DNA from: Gordonia sp. SL306 | GTDB lineage: Bacteria > Actinomycetota > Actinomycetes > Mycobacteriales > Mycobacteriaceae | DNA length: 64,000 nucleotides | Direction of reading: 5' to 3' | Assembly (NCBI RefSeq): GCF_026625785.1 | Contig: NZ_CP113063.1 | Location: forward strand, 2,418,001 to 2,482,000 | Shown: piece by piece, positions 26,599 through 37,754 of the stretch | Layout: each line of letters starts with the position of its first letter | How positions within the stretch are numbered: position 1 is the stretch's first letter | Notes under the pieces: generated by a model | The model's input: only the letters and a program-made list of their open reading frames with translations | What the model was told of the DNA's origin: nothing | Database searches by the model: none | Position numbers and translations under genes: made by a program

Positions 26599-28791
26599 AT
26601 GGCGCGGTGGTTCGATCAGACGATCGTCGACACAGGTCGACTGCCGCTGTTCTTCCTGCTCATCGCCTTCGTGCTGACCTTCTTGTTCATCCGTTTCAGC
26701 GTGCGGATGATCCGCGCGGAGGTCAGCTGGTGGCCGGGGAACGTCACGCCCGGCGGGGTCCATGTCCATCACGTCTTCTTCGGGATGATGCTGATGTTGT
26801 TGTCGGGGTTCGGATTCGTGGCTGTCGACCCGTTCCGCACACCCGTCCTGGACTGCACGCTCGCCGCTCTCTTCGGCATCGGAAGTGCCCTCGTCCTCGA
26901 CGAATTCGCACTTCTGCTCCACCTGCGCGACGTCTACTGGTCCGAGGAGGGGCGAACATCGATCGACGCGGTGTTCGTCGCGATCGCGGTGGGTCTGCTG
27001 TTCCTCCTGGGGCTGCAGCCTTTCGGGGTGACCGATGTGGTCGGTGAGTACCGCGACGCCGAGGACGCGGCGACGCGGATCGTGGTCCTCGTCGTCGTGG
27101 TGATGAACGTCGCGCTCGCGACCATCACCCTCCTCAAGGGCAAGGTGTGGACGGGTCTCGCGGGCCTGTTCGTCCCGGTCCTGTTGTGGTTCGGCGCGAT
27201 CCGTCTCGCCCGCCCGCACTCGCCGTGGGCGCGCTGGCGCTACCGCACCCGGCACCGCAAGCTGGCGAAGTCGATCTCCCGCGAGGAGCGGTTTCGGGAA
27301 CCGTTGATGCGGTGGAAGATCGTCGCGCAGGAGGCGGTCGCCGGCCGGTTCGGTGTGCCCGACAAGCCCGCGCTGCCTCCACCGCCGTCACCGGTCGCCC
27401 CCGATCTCGCGGAGCGGGTGCCGGGAGCGCTCGCCTCCGCGATCAGGTGGCGGCGTACTCGGCGACAGTTGCGTACCGTGCCGACCTGGCGTCTGCCCGT
27501 CGTCCTGGTGACCGCTGCCATCGTCGCCGCGTGGGTGACCGTCGGGCTCGACGAGTTCCTGGAGCTCCAGGTGGACGCCGGGACCCTCGCCACCTTGCTG
27601 AGCGTGATCGCCGGGTCGATGGCGACGTTGACCGGCCTGGTGTTCACCGCGGTGACCCTGGCCATGCAGTTCGGTGCCTCGTCGATCTCGGTGCGGGTGA
27701 TCCCGATGCTCCAGCAGGAACCGGTCATGCGGTGGTCAACCGGATTCTTCCTCGCCACCTTCGTCTACAGCGTGATCATCGCGATCGATCTGTCGGTCGG
27801 TGACCCGAATGGGCCAACCCCGGGCCTGTCCACGGCGATAGCGTTCGTGCTGACCACCGTCAGCGCGTATCTGTTCATCGCTCTGGTCGTCAAGGTCGGC
27901 GCCATCCTGAACACCGCACACCTGCTCAGGTGGATCGCGCACGACGGCCGGGCCGCCGTGTACCGCCAGTACCCGCTCGACGAGTTCGCCGAGACCGTCG
28001 GTGCGGTGGCACCTGGTCCCGTCGTCGATGCGGTCGAACTCCCGGTGGCGGTCATCACGATGCAGGACATTGCGACGCGCGGCCGAATCCTGCTGGCGGT
28101 CGACGTCGCACGACTTCAGCGTCACGCGGCCGACTGGGGTGTCCGGATCGAGGTCCTGGTTGCGGTGGGTGACCATGTCCCGCAGGGCGTCCCGGTGGTC
28201 GAGGTACGGGGTGACGTCGCGGAGGTGGACACGCCGCGGGTACTCAGATGTCTGCTCTTCGGTGATGCGCATCAACCGTCGGTGAGTCCGGCCGCTGCGC
28301 TGCAGGCGATCTCCGACATCGCGCTCAAGGCGATGTCGTCGGGAGGCAACGATCCGACGGTCGTCGTGCAGGCGCTCGATCACACCGAGGAACTCCTGCT
28401 GATGCTGGCGCCTCGGGTGCGCGCCGCGGATGCCGCCGAGTCGGGGGCGGTCGTCACGGGCGTCCGGCGCACGTGGGCCGACTATCTGGCGATCGGCACC
28501 GACGAGATCCGCAGGCACAGCACCGGACAGGCGCAGGTGCAGCGTCGGCTCAGGGCGTTGTTCACCACCCTTCTGGCGGCGTGCGCAACCGGCCAGCAGG
28601 CTCCGATCCACGAGCGGTCGGCGATGCTCGATGCCCAGGCCCGTCGGGACTGGCCCGACGACCTCGACCGTGATCTGGCCTCCGCGGCAGACCGTCAGGG
28701 CTACGGATCGGAGTGGGGCAGCCTGTGGGTTCCGACGCAGGATCCTCGCCGCCCCGTGACCCAGGACGAACGCTGCGAGGACGGGCCGTAG
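26599..28791 (+). CDS. Fused membrane protein: HVHH-motif domain plus DUF2254
   Basis: A 730-residue integral membrane protein. The N-terminal half (1 to about 210) has about six membrane segments and the motif PGGVHVHHVFFGMM (H55, H57, H58). A Pro-rich linker (PALPPPPSPVAP) follows. The C-terminal half from about 300 resembles DUF2254 proteins, with four membrane segments (STLATLLSVIAGSMATLTGLVFTAV-like core) and a soluble tail. From memory these halves occur as separate proteins elsewhere. The His cluster could bind a metal. Function unknown. It ends one base before the convergent esterase gene. Confidence 0.75.
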   Translation: MARWFDQTIVDTGRLPLFFLLIAFVLTFLFIRFSVRMIRAEVSWWPGNVTPGGVHVHHVFFGMMLMLLSGFGFVAVDPFRTPVLDCTLAALFGIGSALVLDEFALLLHLRDVYWSEEGRTSIDAVFVAIAVGLLFLLGLQPFGVTDVVGEYRDAEDAATRIVVLVVVVMNVALATITLLKGKVWTGLAGLFVPVLLWFGAIRLARPHSPWARWRYRTRHRKLAKSISREERFREPLMRWKIVAQEAVAGRFGVPDKPALPPPPSPVAPDLAERVPGALASAIRWRRTRRQLRTVPTWRLPVVLVTAAIVAAWVTVGLDEFLELQVDAGTLATLLSVIAGSMATLTGLVFTAVTLAMQFGASSISVRVIPMLQQEPVMRWSTGFFLATFVYSVIIAIDLSVGDPNGPTPGLSTAIAFVLTTVSAYLFIALVVKVGAILNTAHLLRWIAHDGRAAVYRQYPLDEFAETVGAVAPGPVVDAVELPVAVITMQDIATRGRILLAVDVARLQRHAADWGVRIEVLVAVGDHVPQGVPVVEVRGDVAEVDTPRVLRCLLFGDAHQPSVSPAAALQAISDIALKAMSSGGNDPTVVVQALDHTEELLLMLAPRVRAADAAESGAVVTGVRRTWADYLAIGTDEIRRHSTGQAQVQRRLRALFTTLLAACATGQQAPIHERSAMLDAQARRDWPDDLDRDLASAADRQGYGSEWGSLWVPTQDPRRPVTQDERCEDGP

Positions 28792-28792
28792 C

Positions 28793-29845
28793 TCACACGG
28801 CGTTGCGAGGCCGCACCGCCGCCGGCAGCGGCAGCCCGGTCATGAAGTCGGCCGCCAGACCCACCGCGCGGCCGGATTCGCGAGAGAAGCGCGGGAACAT
28901 CTGGAACACATGGCCTTGGTCGGGCCATTCCTGCAGCCGGACATCGGCACCCGCCGCGCGGAACTCGCGGTACATCGCCCGCGCGTCGTCGCCCATCACC
29001 TCGAGCGCCCCCACCTGGATCAGCGTCGGTGGGAGCGTCATCTCGGTGTTCAGCGCGATCCGCATCCTCGGGTGGTCTGGTTCGGCCGATCCCGTGTAGA
29101 GACGCAGGATTCGCTGTGCCGCAACGGCATCGATGATCGGATCACGCACTCCGCGGAGCTGACTGGCGACCGCGAGTTCGAACGTCGGGTCGTACAGGGG
29201 CGAGAACATCACCACCCCGGCAGGCTGCGGCGTGCCGGTGCGATGGTTGTCCGCCAACAGATCGGCCGCGAGGTGGCCACCGGCCGAATCGCCTGCCACG
29301 ACGATCCGTTCGGCACGAAAGCCCGCGGCCAACAGCCAGCGATAGCCGCGGATCGCGTCGTCACCCGCGGCCGGGAAGACGTACTCGGGGCCCAGGCGAT
29401 AGTCGAGGCTGAATGCCGACCAGCCGGTACGGCGGGAGAGCCGGGCGACCAGGCCACGGTGTGTCCGGGCTGAGCAGACGACGTATCCGCTGCCGTGGAG
29501 GTAGTAGATGATGGTCCGCTCGGCCGTCGCGGGCCGGGCCGGGCCGGCATGTGCACCGACCCACTCGCCGCGTACCCGACCGGGTCGGACTCGTCCGCCG
29601 TCGTAGAAGACGTCCCGCACGCTCTCCACCGTCGTCCCGGACGGTGCAGGCGACATGGCGACCAGTGAGCGGTTCACCCCGGGCCGCATCGCACTGATCA
29701 GTGCAGCGGGTGGAACGGCACCACCGAGGCCCGCAGCCGTCATCAACGGGTGGGAGACGCGCGAGAGGTATCCGTTGATCGCACGGGAGCGCCACGAGCC
29801 GCGTTCGGAGGGCGGCCACCACTGCTCCGAGGTGGGCGTTCGCAC
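28793..29845 (-). CDS. Alpha/beta hydrolase, hormone-sensitive-lipase family
   Basis: A 350-residue esterase/lipase. The oxyanion motif is YYLHGSGYVVCSARTHR, where HGSG is a variant of the usual HGGG. The nucleophile is in VVAGDSAGGHLAAD, and the catalytic Asp/His are near VMGDDARAMY and PDQGHVFQMF. No export signal is seen. Relatives in mycobacteria (Lip proteins) hydrolyse short to medium acyl esters. It is convergent with the DUF2254 gene. Confidence 0.88.
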   Translation of the reverse strand: MRTPTSEQWWPPSERGSWRSRAINGYLSRVSHPLMTAAGLGGAVPPAALISAMRPGVNRSLVAMSPAPSGTTVESVRDVFYDGGRVRPGRVRGEWVGAHAGPARPATAERTIIYYLHGSGYVVCSARTHRGLVARLSRRTGWSAFSLDYRLGPEYVFPAAGDDAIRGYRWLLAAGFRAERIVVAGDSAGGHLAADLLADNHRTGTPQPAGVVMFSPLYDPTFELAVASQLRGVRDPIIDAVAAQRILRLYTGSAEPDHPRMRIALNTEMTLPPTLIQVGALEVMGDDARAMYREFRAAGADVRLQEWPDQGHVFQMFPRFSRESGRAVGLAADFMTGLPLPAAVRPRNAV

Positions 29846-30268
29846 CCTGTCGACGCTAGAGGATCCGGGGAGTCGCAGGGGTGGATCCGACGCAGTCGGC
29901 CGGACCGGTCGATACTGGGTGGGCAGAGAGGGGCCGGAGGGGCCCGAGATGGCGGGTACGCTGCGGAATCATCACGGTTGTGCTATCCGGATTTCGATAC
30001 CTGGTACCCGGCGTGAGAAAATGACTCACAATGCTTTCGCAGAGCAGGGTGGTGCCGGGTAGAGCAGCTCTATCCCGGGTGCGCCGTCAGCAACGACGCT
30101 GACACGGACACCGCTACATGGCTGGAGAAGACTCCCAGGTCAGCCCAAGGATTCGGGGGGATTCGCGACAAGCCGGTGGTCGGTGTCCACGGACACACGT
30201 CAACGGTGTCCCAAGGACACATAACGGTGATTGCGTGCGCAGCGTCGCGCACAGAGTGAGGCGAACTT
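29846..30268. other. Long leader region upstream of gltB
   Basis: A 423-base gap with no convincing gene. It contains GTGAG-N7-CTCAC (30013-30029) and, near gltB, two inverted repeats of GTGTCC/GGACAC (30183-30220). It probably carries the gltBD promoter, the divergent esterase promoter and control sites. Confidence 0.6.
30183..30220 (+). promoter_or_regulatory. Twin GTGTCC/GGACAC inverted repeats upstream of gltB
   Basis: GTGTCC-AC-GGACAC (30183-30196) and GTGTCC-CAA-GGACAC (30206-30220) lie 48-86 bases before the gltB start, with a further GGACAC half-site at 30106. The repeat centres are about 24 bp apart, near two helical turns, so a cooperative repressor or activator site is plausible. 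The regulator is unknown; they might also act as RNA hairpins. Confidence 0.55.
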
Positions 30269-33200
30269 ATGAAGCATGCTCCGGGCCCTACGGGGCTCTA
30301 TGACCCGGTCAACGAGCACGACTCCTGTGGTGTCGCATTCGTGGTCGACATGCACGGACGACGCAGCCGCGACATCGTGGACAAGGCGATCACCGCACTC
30401 GTGAACCTGGAGCATCGCGGCGCCGCGGGCGCCGAGCCGAACACCGGCGACGGCGCCGGGATCATGATCCAGGTTCCTGATCGGTTCCTGCGCGAGAGCG
30501 TCGACTTCGAGTTGCCTGCCGAGGGCGCGTACGCCACCGGTATCGCGTTCCTGCCGCAGGGCTCCGAGGACGCCCGGGTGGCCTGCGAGGGCGTCGAGAA
30601 GATCATCGAGGCCGAGGGGCTGACCCTGCTCGGCTGGCGCGAGGTGCCGACCAACGAGAACTCGCTCGGCGCTCTGGCACGTGACGCGATGCCGACGTTC
30701 CGGCAGGTGTTTCTGGCCGGCGCCGAAGGCATGGATCTGGAGCGGCGGGCGTTCGTGGTCCGCAAGCGGGTCCAGGCCGAGCTGGGCACCAAGGGCGCCG
30801 GGGCCGACGGTCCGGGCCGCGAGACCGTGTACTTCCCGAGCCTGTCCGGTCAGACCTTTGTCTACAAGGGCATGCTGACCACCCCGCAGCTGCGTGAGTT
30901 CTATCTGGATCTGCAGGATTCGCGCCTCGAGAGCGCTCTCGGGCTGGTGCATTCGCGATTCTCGACCAACACCTTCCCGTCGTGGCCGCTGGCCCATCCG
31001 TTCCGCCGCGTCGCGCACAACGGCGAGATCAACACCGTCACCGGCAACGAGAACTGGATGCGGGCGCGTGAGGCGCTGATCGACGCCAGTGCGTTCGGTG
31101 ACAGCGACGTGGCCGACAAGATCTTCCCGACCTGCACGCCGGGTGCGTCGGACACCGCACGTTTCGACGAGGTGCTCGAACTGCTCCATCTCGGCGGTCG
31201 CAGCCTGCCGCACGCGGTGCTGATGATGATCCCCGAGGCGTGGGAGCGCCACGAGTCGATGAAGCCGGAGCACAAGGCGTTCTACGAGTACCACTCGGCG
31301 CTGATGGAGCCGTGGGACGGACCGGCATCGGTCTGCTTCACCGACGGCACCGTGGTCGGCGCGGTGCTCGACCGGAACGGGCTGCGCCCGAGCCGCGTCT
31401 GGGTCACCAAGGACGGTCTCGTGGTGATGGCCTCGGAGGTCGGTGTGCTCGACATCGACCACGCCGACGTGGTGCAGAAGATGCGCCTGCAGCCGGGCCG
31501 GATGTTCCTGGTGGACACCGCGGCCGGGCGCATCGTCGACGACGAGGAGATCAAGGACGAACTCGCCGCCGAGCACCCGTACCAGGAGTGGCTGGACGCC
31601 GGCCTGGTCCACATCGACGACGTCGACCCGCTGCCGCACGTGCACATGGCCCATGACCGGGTCGCTCTGCGCCAGCAGGTGTTCGGCTACACCAACGAAG
31701 AGCTCAACCTGTTGGTCGCGCCGATGGCCAAGACCGGCGCCGAGGCGATCGGCTCGATGGGTACCGACACCCCGATCGCGGTGCTGTCGGCGCGTCCGCG
31801 CATGCTCTTCGACTACTTCCAGCAGATGTTCGCCCAGGTGACCAACCCGCCGCTGGACGCGATCCGCGAAGAGGTCGTCACCAGCATCGGCGGCACCATC
31901 GGTCGCGAGGCCGACCTGCTCCATCCCGGTCCCGAGTCGTGCAGGCAGATCATGCTGCCGCAGCCAGTCCTCGACAACGACACGCTCGCCAAGCTCGTCC
32001 GCATCGACGACAACGACGAGCTGCCGGACTTCAGCAGCGCCCACATCCACGGCCTGTATCCGGTGGCCGAGGGTGGCGACGGGCTGCGCCGTGCACTCGA
32101 CGAGGTGCGCACCAAGGTGAGCGCCGCCATCGCCGACGGCGTGTCGATCATCGTGCTCAGCGACCGGGAGTCGGATGAGAAGCTCGCGCCGATCCCGTCG
32201 CTGCTGCTGACCGCGGCCGTCCACCACCACTTGGTGCGTGAGCGCAAGCGCACCCGCGTCGGGCTCATCGTCGAGTCCGGCGACTGCCGCGAGGTGCACC
32301 ACGCGGCGACGCTGATCGGCTTCGGTGCCGCAGCCGTGAACCCGTACATGGCCTTCGAGTCGATCGAGGACATGGTCGAGCGGGGCGTTCTCGGCGACAT
32401 CGACTTCCCAACAGCGCGCAAGAACTACATCAAGGCCGCAGGCAAGGGTGTGCTCAAGGTGATGAGCAAGATGGGTATCTCCACCCTCGCCTCGTACACC
32501 GGCGCACAGCTGTTCCAGGTCATCGGTCTGTCGCAGGACACCGTCGACGAGTTCTTCACAGGTCTCAACAGCCAGCTCGGCGGCATCGGCCTCGACGAGA
32601 TCGCCGGCGACGTCGCCACCCGGCACGCCTTGGCCTTCACCGAGCGGCCGACCGAACGGGCGCATCGTGAGCTCGAGGTCGGCGGCGAGTACCAGTGGCG
32701 TCGCGAGGGTGAATACCACCTGTTCAACCCGGACACCGTGTTCAAACTGCAGCACTCCACACGGACCGGGCAGTACAAGGTCTTCAAGGAGTACACCAAG
32801 CTCGTCGACGACCAGTCGTCCAAGATGGCGTCACTGCGTGGCCTGTTCGACTTCAATTTCGGTGACCGCGATCCGATCCCGATCGACAAGGTCGAACCGG
32901 CGAGCGAGATCGTCAAGCGGTTCTCCACCGGAGCGATGAGCTTCGGCTCGATCTCGGCCGAGGCCCACGAGACGCTGGCCATCGCCATGAACCGTCTCGG
33001 CGGTCGGTCGAACTCCGGCGAGGGCGGCGAGGACACCCGCCGTTTCCACCACGACGAGAACGGCGATTGGCGCCGCAGTGCGATCAAACAGGTCGCCTCC
33101 GGCCGCTTCGGCGTGACGTCGCACTACCTGACCAACTGCACCGACATCCAGATCAAGATGGCGCAGGGCGCGAAGCCCGGCGAGGGTGGTCAGCTCCCGC

Positions 33201-34855
33201 CGCACAAGGTCTATCCGTGGGTGGCCGAGGTGCGCGGTTCGACGCCGGGTGTCGGCCTCATCTCGCCGCCGCCGCACCACGACATCTATTCGATCGAGGA
33301 TCTCGCGCAGCTGATCCACGACCTGAAGAACGCGAACCCGCAGGCTCGGATTCACGTGAAACTCGTCTCCGAGGTCGGGGTCGGCACGGTGGCAGCTGGA
33401 GTCTCCAAGGCCCATGCCGACGTGGTGCTCATCTCGGGCCACGACGGTGGCACCGGCGCGACGCCGCTGACGTCGATGAAGCATGCGGGTTCACCGTGGG
33501 AGATCGGTCTCGCGGAGACCCAGCAGACCCTGCTGCTCAACGGTCTTCGCGACCGCATCGTCGTCCAGGTCGACGGGCAGCTGAAGACCGGCCGCGACGT
33601 CGTCGTCGCGGCGCTTCTCGGCGCCGAGGAGTACGGCTTCGCGACCGCTCCGCTGGTGGTCTCCGGCTGCATCATGATGCGCGTGTGTCACCTCGACACC
33701 TGCCCGGTCGGTGTGGCCACCCAGAACCCGCTGCTGCGGGAACGGTTCACCGGCAAGCCGGAGTTCGTCGAGAACTTCTTCATGTTCATCGCCGAAGAGG
33801 TGCGTGAGCTGCTTGCCCGCCTCGGCTTCCGGACCCTGCAGGAGGCGGTCGGGCACGTCGAGACCCTCGACACGGCAAAGGCGCTGGCGCACTGGGGTTC
33901 GGCGAAAGCCGGCAAGCTCGACCTGTCGTCGGTGCTGGCGATGCCGGAGTCGCCATTCATGAACCAGGACCTGTATTGCTCCGGGGCCCAGGATCATTCG
34001 CTGGACAAGGCGCTCGATCAGCAGCTGATCGCCCAGAGTCGTGAGGCCATCGATCACGGCACTCGCGTCTCCTTCGGCTCCAAGATCACCAACGTCAACC
34101 GGACCGTCGGCACGATGCTCGGTCACGAGGTGACCAAGACCTATGGCGCACAAGGGCTTCCGGACGGCACGATCATCATCGACTTCACCGGTTCGGCTGG
34201 TAACAGCTTCGGCGCATTCGTGCCCAAGGGCATCACGCTCCGGCTGGAGGGCGACGCGAACGACTTTGTCGGCAAGGGACTCTCCGGTGGACGCCTCGTG
34301 GTGCGTCCGGCGCGCAACGCGCCAGAGGGATTCGTCGCGGAAGACAACATCATCGCGGGCAACGTCATCGGGTTCGGCGCCACCAAGGGGAAGATCTTCC
34401 TCCGGGGTGTGGTGGGAGAGCGGTTCTGCGTGCGCAACTCGGGCGCGACCGCCGTCGTCGAGGGCGTGGGCGATCACGGTTGCGAGTACATGACCGGTGG
34501 TCGGGTGGTGGTGCTCGGCGACACCGGGCGCAACTTCGCGGCCGGTATGTCGGGCGGTATCGCCTACGTGTACGACCCGTTCGGCAAGCTCGGGGACAAC
34601 CTGAACACCGAACTCGTCGAGATCGAGGAGCTCGAGGCCGAGGATGTCGAGTTCCTGGCGGGCATCGTCAAAGAACATCGCGCCGAGACCGATTCCCCGG
34701 TCGCCGCGGCGATCCTCGACGACTGGGAGACGACGCAAGGCAAGTTCGCCAAGGTCATGCCGCGCGACTACAAGCGCGTGCTGCAGGCTATCGACGCCGC
34801 CGAGCGCGAAGGACGAGACGTGAACGAAGCGATCATGGAGGCCGCACGTGGCTGA
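30269..34855 (+). CDS. gltB: Glutamate synthase (NADPH) large subunit
   Basis: A 1528-residue GOGAT alpha subunit. A short propeptide precedes the glutaminase nucleophile Cys20 in [10 protein letters not shown] class II amidotransferase domain, central domain, FMN-binding synthase barrel and C-terminal GXGXG beta-helix follow. The [3Fe-4S] cysteines are in [15 protein letters not shown] near residues 1134-1145. It moves the amide of glutamine to 2-oxoglutarate, giving two glutamates, with electrons from GltD. Full length for the family. It overlaps gltD by 8 bases, indicating coupled translation. Confidence 0.98.
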   Translation: MKHAPGPTGLYDPVNEHDSCGVAFVVDMHGRRSRDIVDKAITALVNLEHRGAAGAEPNTGDGAGIMIQVPDRFLRESVDFELPAEGAYATGIAFLPQGSEDARVACEGVEKIIEAEGLTLLGWREVPTNENSLGALARDAMPTFRQVFLAGAEGMDLERRAFVVRKRVQAELGTKGAGADGPGRETVYFPSLSGQTFVYKGMLTTPQLREFYLDLQDSRLESALGLVHSRFSTNTFPSWPLAHPFRRVAHNGEINTVTGNENWMRAREALIDASAFGDSDVADKIFPTCTPGASDTARFDEVLELLHLGGRSLPHAVLMMIPEAWERHESMKPEHKAFYEYHSALMEPWDGPASVCFTDGTVVGAVLDRNGLRPSRVWVTKDGLVVMASEVGVLDIDHADVVQKMRLQPGRMFLVDTAAGRIVDDEEIKDELAAEHPYQEWLDAGLVHIDDVDPLPHVHMAHDRVALRQQVFGYTNEELNLLVAPMAKTGAEAIGSMGTDTPIAVLSARPRMLFDYFQQMFAQVTNPPLDAIREEVVTSIGGTIGREADLLHPGPESCRQIMLPQPVLDNDTLAKLVRIDDNDELPDFSSAHIHGLYPVAEGGDGLRRALDEVRTKVSAAIADGVSIIVLSDRESDEKLAPIPSLLLTAAVHHHLVRERKRTRVGLIVESGDCREVHHAATLIGFGAAAVNPYMAFESIEDMVERGVLGDIDFPTARKNYIKAAGKGVLKVMSKMGISTLASYTGAQLFQVIGLSQDTVDEFFTGLNSQLGGIGLDEIAGDVATRHALAFTERPTERAHRELEVGGEYQWRREGEYHLFNPDTVFKLQHSTRTGQYKVFKEYTKLVDDQSSKMASLRGLFDFNFGDRDPIPIDKVEPASEIVKRFSTGAMSFGSISAEAHETLAIAMNRLGGRSNSGEGGEDTRRFHHDENGDWRRSAIKQVASGRFGVTSHYLTNCTDIQIKMAQGAKPGEGGQLPPHKVYPWVAEVRGSTPGVGLISPPPHHDIYSIEDLAQLIHDLKNANPQARIHVKLVSEVGVGTVAAGVSKAHADVVLISGHDGGTGATPLTSMKHAGSPWEIGLAETQQTLLLNGLRDRIVVQVDGQLKTGRDVVVAALLGAEEYGFATAPLVVSGCIMMRVCHLDTCPVGVATQNPLLRERFTGKPEFVENFFMFIAEEVRELLARLGFRTLQEAVGHVETLDTAKALAHWGSAKAGKLDLSSVLAMPESPFMNQDLYCSGAQDHSLDKALDQQLIAQSREAIDHGTRVSFGSKITNVNRTVGTMLGHEVTKTYGAQGLPDGTIIIDFTGSAGNSFGAFVPKGITLRLEGDANDFVGKGLSGGRLVVRPARNAPEGFVAEDNIIAGNVIGFGATKGKIFLRGVVGERFCVRNSGATAVVEGVGDHGCEYMTGGRVVVLGDTGRNFAAGMSGGIAYVYDPFGKLGDNLNTELVEIEELEAEDVEFLAGIVKEHRAETDSPVAAAILDDWETTQGKFAKVMPRDYKRVLQAIDAAEREGRDVNEAIMEAARG

Positions 34856-36302
34856 CCCCAGAGGTTTTCTCAAGCACACCGAGCGGGAGCTTCCCGACCG
34901 TCGTCCGGTCGAGCTGCGGCTGCTGGACTGGAAAGAGGTCTACACCGACTTCGACAAGTCGGAGTTGAAGACCCAGGCCAGCCGCTGCATGGACTGCGGT
35001 ATCCCGTTCTGCCACAACGGTTGCCCGCTGGGTAACCTGATCCCCGAGTGGAACGACCTGGTCTACAAGGACCAATGGCGTGAGGGTATCGAGCGGCTGC
35101 ACGCGACCAACAACTTCCCGGAGTTCACCGGTCGGCTGTGCCCGGCGCCGTGTGAGGCCTCGTGCGTCCTCGGCATCAATCAGCCGGCCGTCACGATCAA
35201 ACAGGTCGAGGTCGAGCTGATCGACAACGCCTTCGAGAGTGGCTGGGTGACCCCGGTGCTGCCCACCGAGAAGACCGGCCGCTCGGCCGCCGTGGTCGGC
35301 TCGGGTCCCGCGGGTCTCGCTGCCGCACAGCAGCTCACCCGTGCCGGACACGACGTCACGCTGTTCGAGCGTGCCGACCGGATCGGTGGACTGCTGCGCT
35401 ACGGCATCCCGGAGTTCAAGATGGAGAAGCGGCACATCGACCGCCGTCTGGCCCAGATGGAGGCCGAGGGCACCGTTTTCCGGACCGGCGTGAACGTCGG
35501 CGTCGACATCACCGTGGAGCAACTGCGAGCGGACTTCGACGCGGTCGTGCTGGCCAACGGTTCCACCATCGGTCGTGACCTGCCGATCCCGGGCCGTGAG
35601 CTCGACGGCGTGCACCAGGCGATGGAGTTCCTGCCTCAGTCCAACCGGATCCAGCTCGGCGACACCGTAGAAGGACAGATCACCGCCAAGGGCAAGAAGG
35701 TCGTCATCATCGGTGGCGGCGATACCGGTGCGGACTGCCTCGGCACCGCATTGCGCCAGGGCGCCGAGGTGGTGCACCAGTTCGAGATCATGCCGAAGCC
35801 GCCGAACGAGCGCGCCGAGTCGACTCCGTGGCCGACCTACCCGCTGATGTACCGCGTGTCGTCGGCGCATGAGGAGGGCGGCGAGCGTGTCTTCTCGGTC
35901 AACACCGAGGAGTTCACCGGCGCGGAGGGCAAGGTCACCGCTCTGAAGGCGCACGAGGTGGTGATGCGTGACGGACGGTTCGAGAAGGTCGAGGGCAGCG
36001 AGTTCGAGCTCGAGTGCGACCTGGTCCTGCTGGCCATGGGCTTCGTCGGACCCGAGCGTGCGGATTTCCTCGACAAGCTCGGCGTCGAATACGACCAGCG
36101 CGGCAACATCAAGCGCGACGACGACTTCGCCGCCGTCGGTGTGCCGGGTGTGTTCGTGGCAGGCGACGCCGGTCGCGGACAGTCGCTGATCGTGTGGGCC
36201 ATCGCCGAGGGTCGATCGGCAGCTGCGGCCGCCGATACGTTCCTGGCCGGCCGTACCGATCTGCCCGCGCCGATCGTCCCGACCCAGGCCGCCCAACGCT
36301 GA
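34848..36302 (+). CDS. gltD: Glutamate synthase small subunit
   Basis: A 484-residue GOGAT beta subunit. N-terminal cysteines for two [4Fe-4S] clusters are in [17 protein letters not shown] and [17 protein letters not shown] binding is at [20 protein letters not shown] binding at [14 protein letters not shown], and a second FAD motif at [19 protein letters not shown]. It feeds electrons from NADPH to GltB for ammonia assimilation. It starts with GTG inside the last codons of gltB. Confidence 0.97.
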   Translation: MADPRGFLKHTERELPDRRPVELRLLDWKEVYTDFDKSELKTQASRCMDCGIPFCHNGCPLGNLIPEWNDLVYKDQWREGIERLHATNNFPEFTGRLCPAPCEASCVLGINQPAVTIKQVEVELIDNAFESGWVTPVLPTEKTGRSAAVVGSGPAGLAAAQQLTRAGHDVTLFERADRIGGLLRYGIPEFKMEKRHIDRRLAQMEAEGTVFRTGVNVGVDITVEQLRADFDAVVLANGSTIGRDLPIPGRELDGVHQAMEFLPQSNRIQLGDTVEGQITAKGKKVVIIGGGDTGADCLGTALRQGAEVVHQFEIMPKPPNERAESTPWPTYPLMYRVSSAHEEGGERVFSVNTEEFTGAEGKVTALKAHEVVMRDGRFEKVEGSEFELECDLVLLAMGFVGPERADFLDKLGVEYDQRGNIKRDDDFAAVGVPGVFVAGDAGRGQSLIVWAIAEGRSAAAAADTFLAGRTDLPAPIVPTQAAQR

Positions 36303-36489
36303 GTCACCCGGACTGCTGAGTCACCGAACTGCCGAGTCGCCCAACTGATTCGTTTGTTTCGGGTACGAAGGATGCCGGGCAAGAGTGGTTCATCCACGGA
36401 TATGTGGTGCACAGGGTCGGACATGTAGCAGAGTGGAGGGGTGCTCCCGTACCGGTGGCATCCAGACGCCCCGACCCGACGGGAAGACC

Positions 36490-37713
36490 ATGATGACTAC
36501 AGGGGTGGATCGCCCGGCCAGGCGATCCCGTCCCAAGGACCGTAAGCAGCGGATCCTGGAAACGGCCGCGGACATGTTCCGTGACCACGGGTACCACGGC
36601 GTCGGGATGAGCGACATCGCCGGCAATCTCGGTATCGTGCCGAGCGCCCTGTACCGGCACTACCGGAGCAAGCACGATCTCCTGGTCGCGGTCCTGGACG
36701 CCGCGCTGGCCCGATATGAGCGGGCCGTCGAGGGTGTGGACGACTGGGAGACGGCGACCGACCGGATCGCGCAGGCTGCGCTCGATGCCCGCGCCTTCGA
36801 TCTGGTCTGGTCCCGCGACAGCGGGAATCTGTCCCCGGTGGAGTACGACCAGCTCTTCCAGCGACTGCGTGGCGTCGGCCGCCGCGTCGCGGCGATGATC
36901 GAAGTGGGTTCGGAGGCGGGATGTGTGCCTTCGCGGACCACCGCATGGGCTGTCTTCGCCGCGCTGGACTGGCCGGGTCATCGGCCGCTCGCGGTACCGG
37001 CTGCCGATCAACGGCGGACCCTGGCATCAGCGGTCGACGCGATCGTGGTCGCCGGTCGCCTGGGGGTCGGCCACCCATCGGGTGGCGAGGCGATGTCTCC
37101 GGCCGATGCCCTGTCCGCCTCCGATGCCATGGGCGGTCTCCGGCCGGCATCGCGGCGGGAAGCGTTGCTGGGGACGGCGATCACCATGTTCGCCGTGCGC
37201 GGGTACCAGACGGTCAGCCTCGACGACATCGGCGATGCCGTGGGCATCGCCGGTCCGAGTGTGTACAACCACTTCGCCAGCAAGCGCGAGATCGTGGCGT
37301 CGGGTGTCAGCCGGGCGTTCGAAGCGCTCTGGCTCACCTTGGGGCAGGTCCTGCGCAGTGCGTCCGAGCCGCGACAGGCGCTCGACGACCTGACCGATCA
37401 CTACGCGCGCTTCGCCTACGATCACTGGGATCTCATCACCGTCTGTCTGTCGCATTCGGGCATCCTCGACGACACCGCACGGACCGTGCTCGAGCGGACC
37501 TACGTGGACTATGTGGGCGAGTGGCGGCGACTCGAGATGGAGTGCAGGCCGGAGCTGAGTCCGGACGAAGCGCAGGCGTTGGTCCACCTCGCGCTCGCGG
37601 TGATCAACGGTGTGGTGCGCATCCCCACCTTGCGCAATCCTGATCTGCCGGAGGCGGCACGTCACCTGGCGCGTGCGGTACTCGAGGCCCCGATCATCCC
37701 GGTCGCCCACTGA
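36490..37713 (+). CDS. Tandem double TetR-type regulator
   Basis: A 407-residue protein with two complete TetR-like units. The first helix-turn-helix is MSDIAGNLGIVPSALYRHYRSK near residue 45. The second is LDDIGDAVGIAGPSVYNHFASK near residue 255. The first unit has a shortened ligand domain. A single chain with two DNA-binding heads could act as a covalent dimer or bind two different sites. The pair of ATGs at 36490/36493 follows GGGAAGACC. A convergent SRPBCC gene follows. Ligand and targets are unknown. Confidence 0.87.
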   Translation: MMTTGVDRPARRSRPKDRKQRILETAADMFRDHGYHGVGMSDIAGNLGIVPSALYRHYRSKHDLLVAVLDAALARYERAVEGVDDWETATDRIAQAALDARAFDLVWSRDSGNLSPVEYDQLFQRLRGVGRRVAAMIEVGSEAGCVPSRTTAWAVFAALDWPGHRPLAVPAADQRRTLASAVDAIVVAGRLGVGHPSGGEAMSPADALSASDAMGGLRPASRREALLGTAITMFAVRGYQTVSLDDIGDAVGIAGPSVYNHFASKREIVASGVSRAFEALWLTLGQVLRSASEPRQALDDLTDHYARFAYDHWDLITVCLSHSGILDDTARTVLERTYVDYVGEWRRLEMECRPELSPDEAQALVHLALAVINGVVRIPTLRNPDLPEAARHLARAVLEAPIIPVAH

Positions 37714-37749
37714 TTATTCGCGTCGCCGAGCTTATTCGCGTCGCCGAGC
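37714..37749. repeat. 18-bp tandem duplication
   Basis: TTATTCGCGTCGCCGAGC occurs twice head to tail, starting just after the tandem-TetR stop and ending before the convergent SRPBCC stop. It is a short tandem duplication in a non-coding gap with no hairpin of note. Confidence 0.85.
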
Positions 37750-37754
37750 CCACG

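Noticed and set aside
30200..32755. Long minus-strand frame (851 codons) opposite gltB
   Set aside because: Shadow of a high-GC coding strand: Arg/His/Gly-rich, no domain, and the plus strand encodes an intact GltB.
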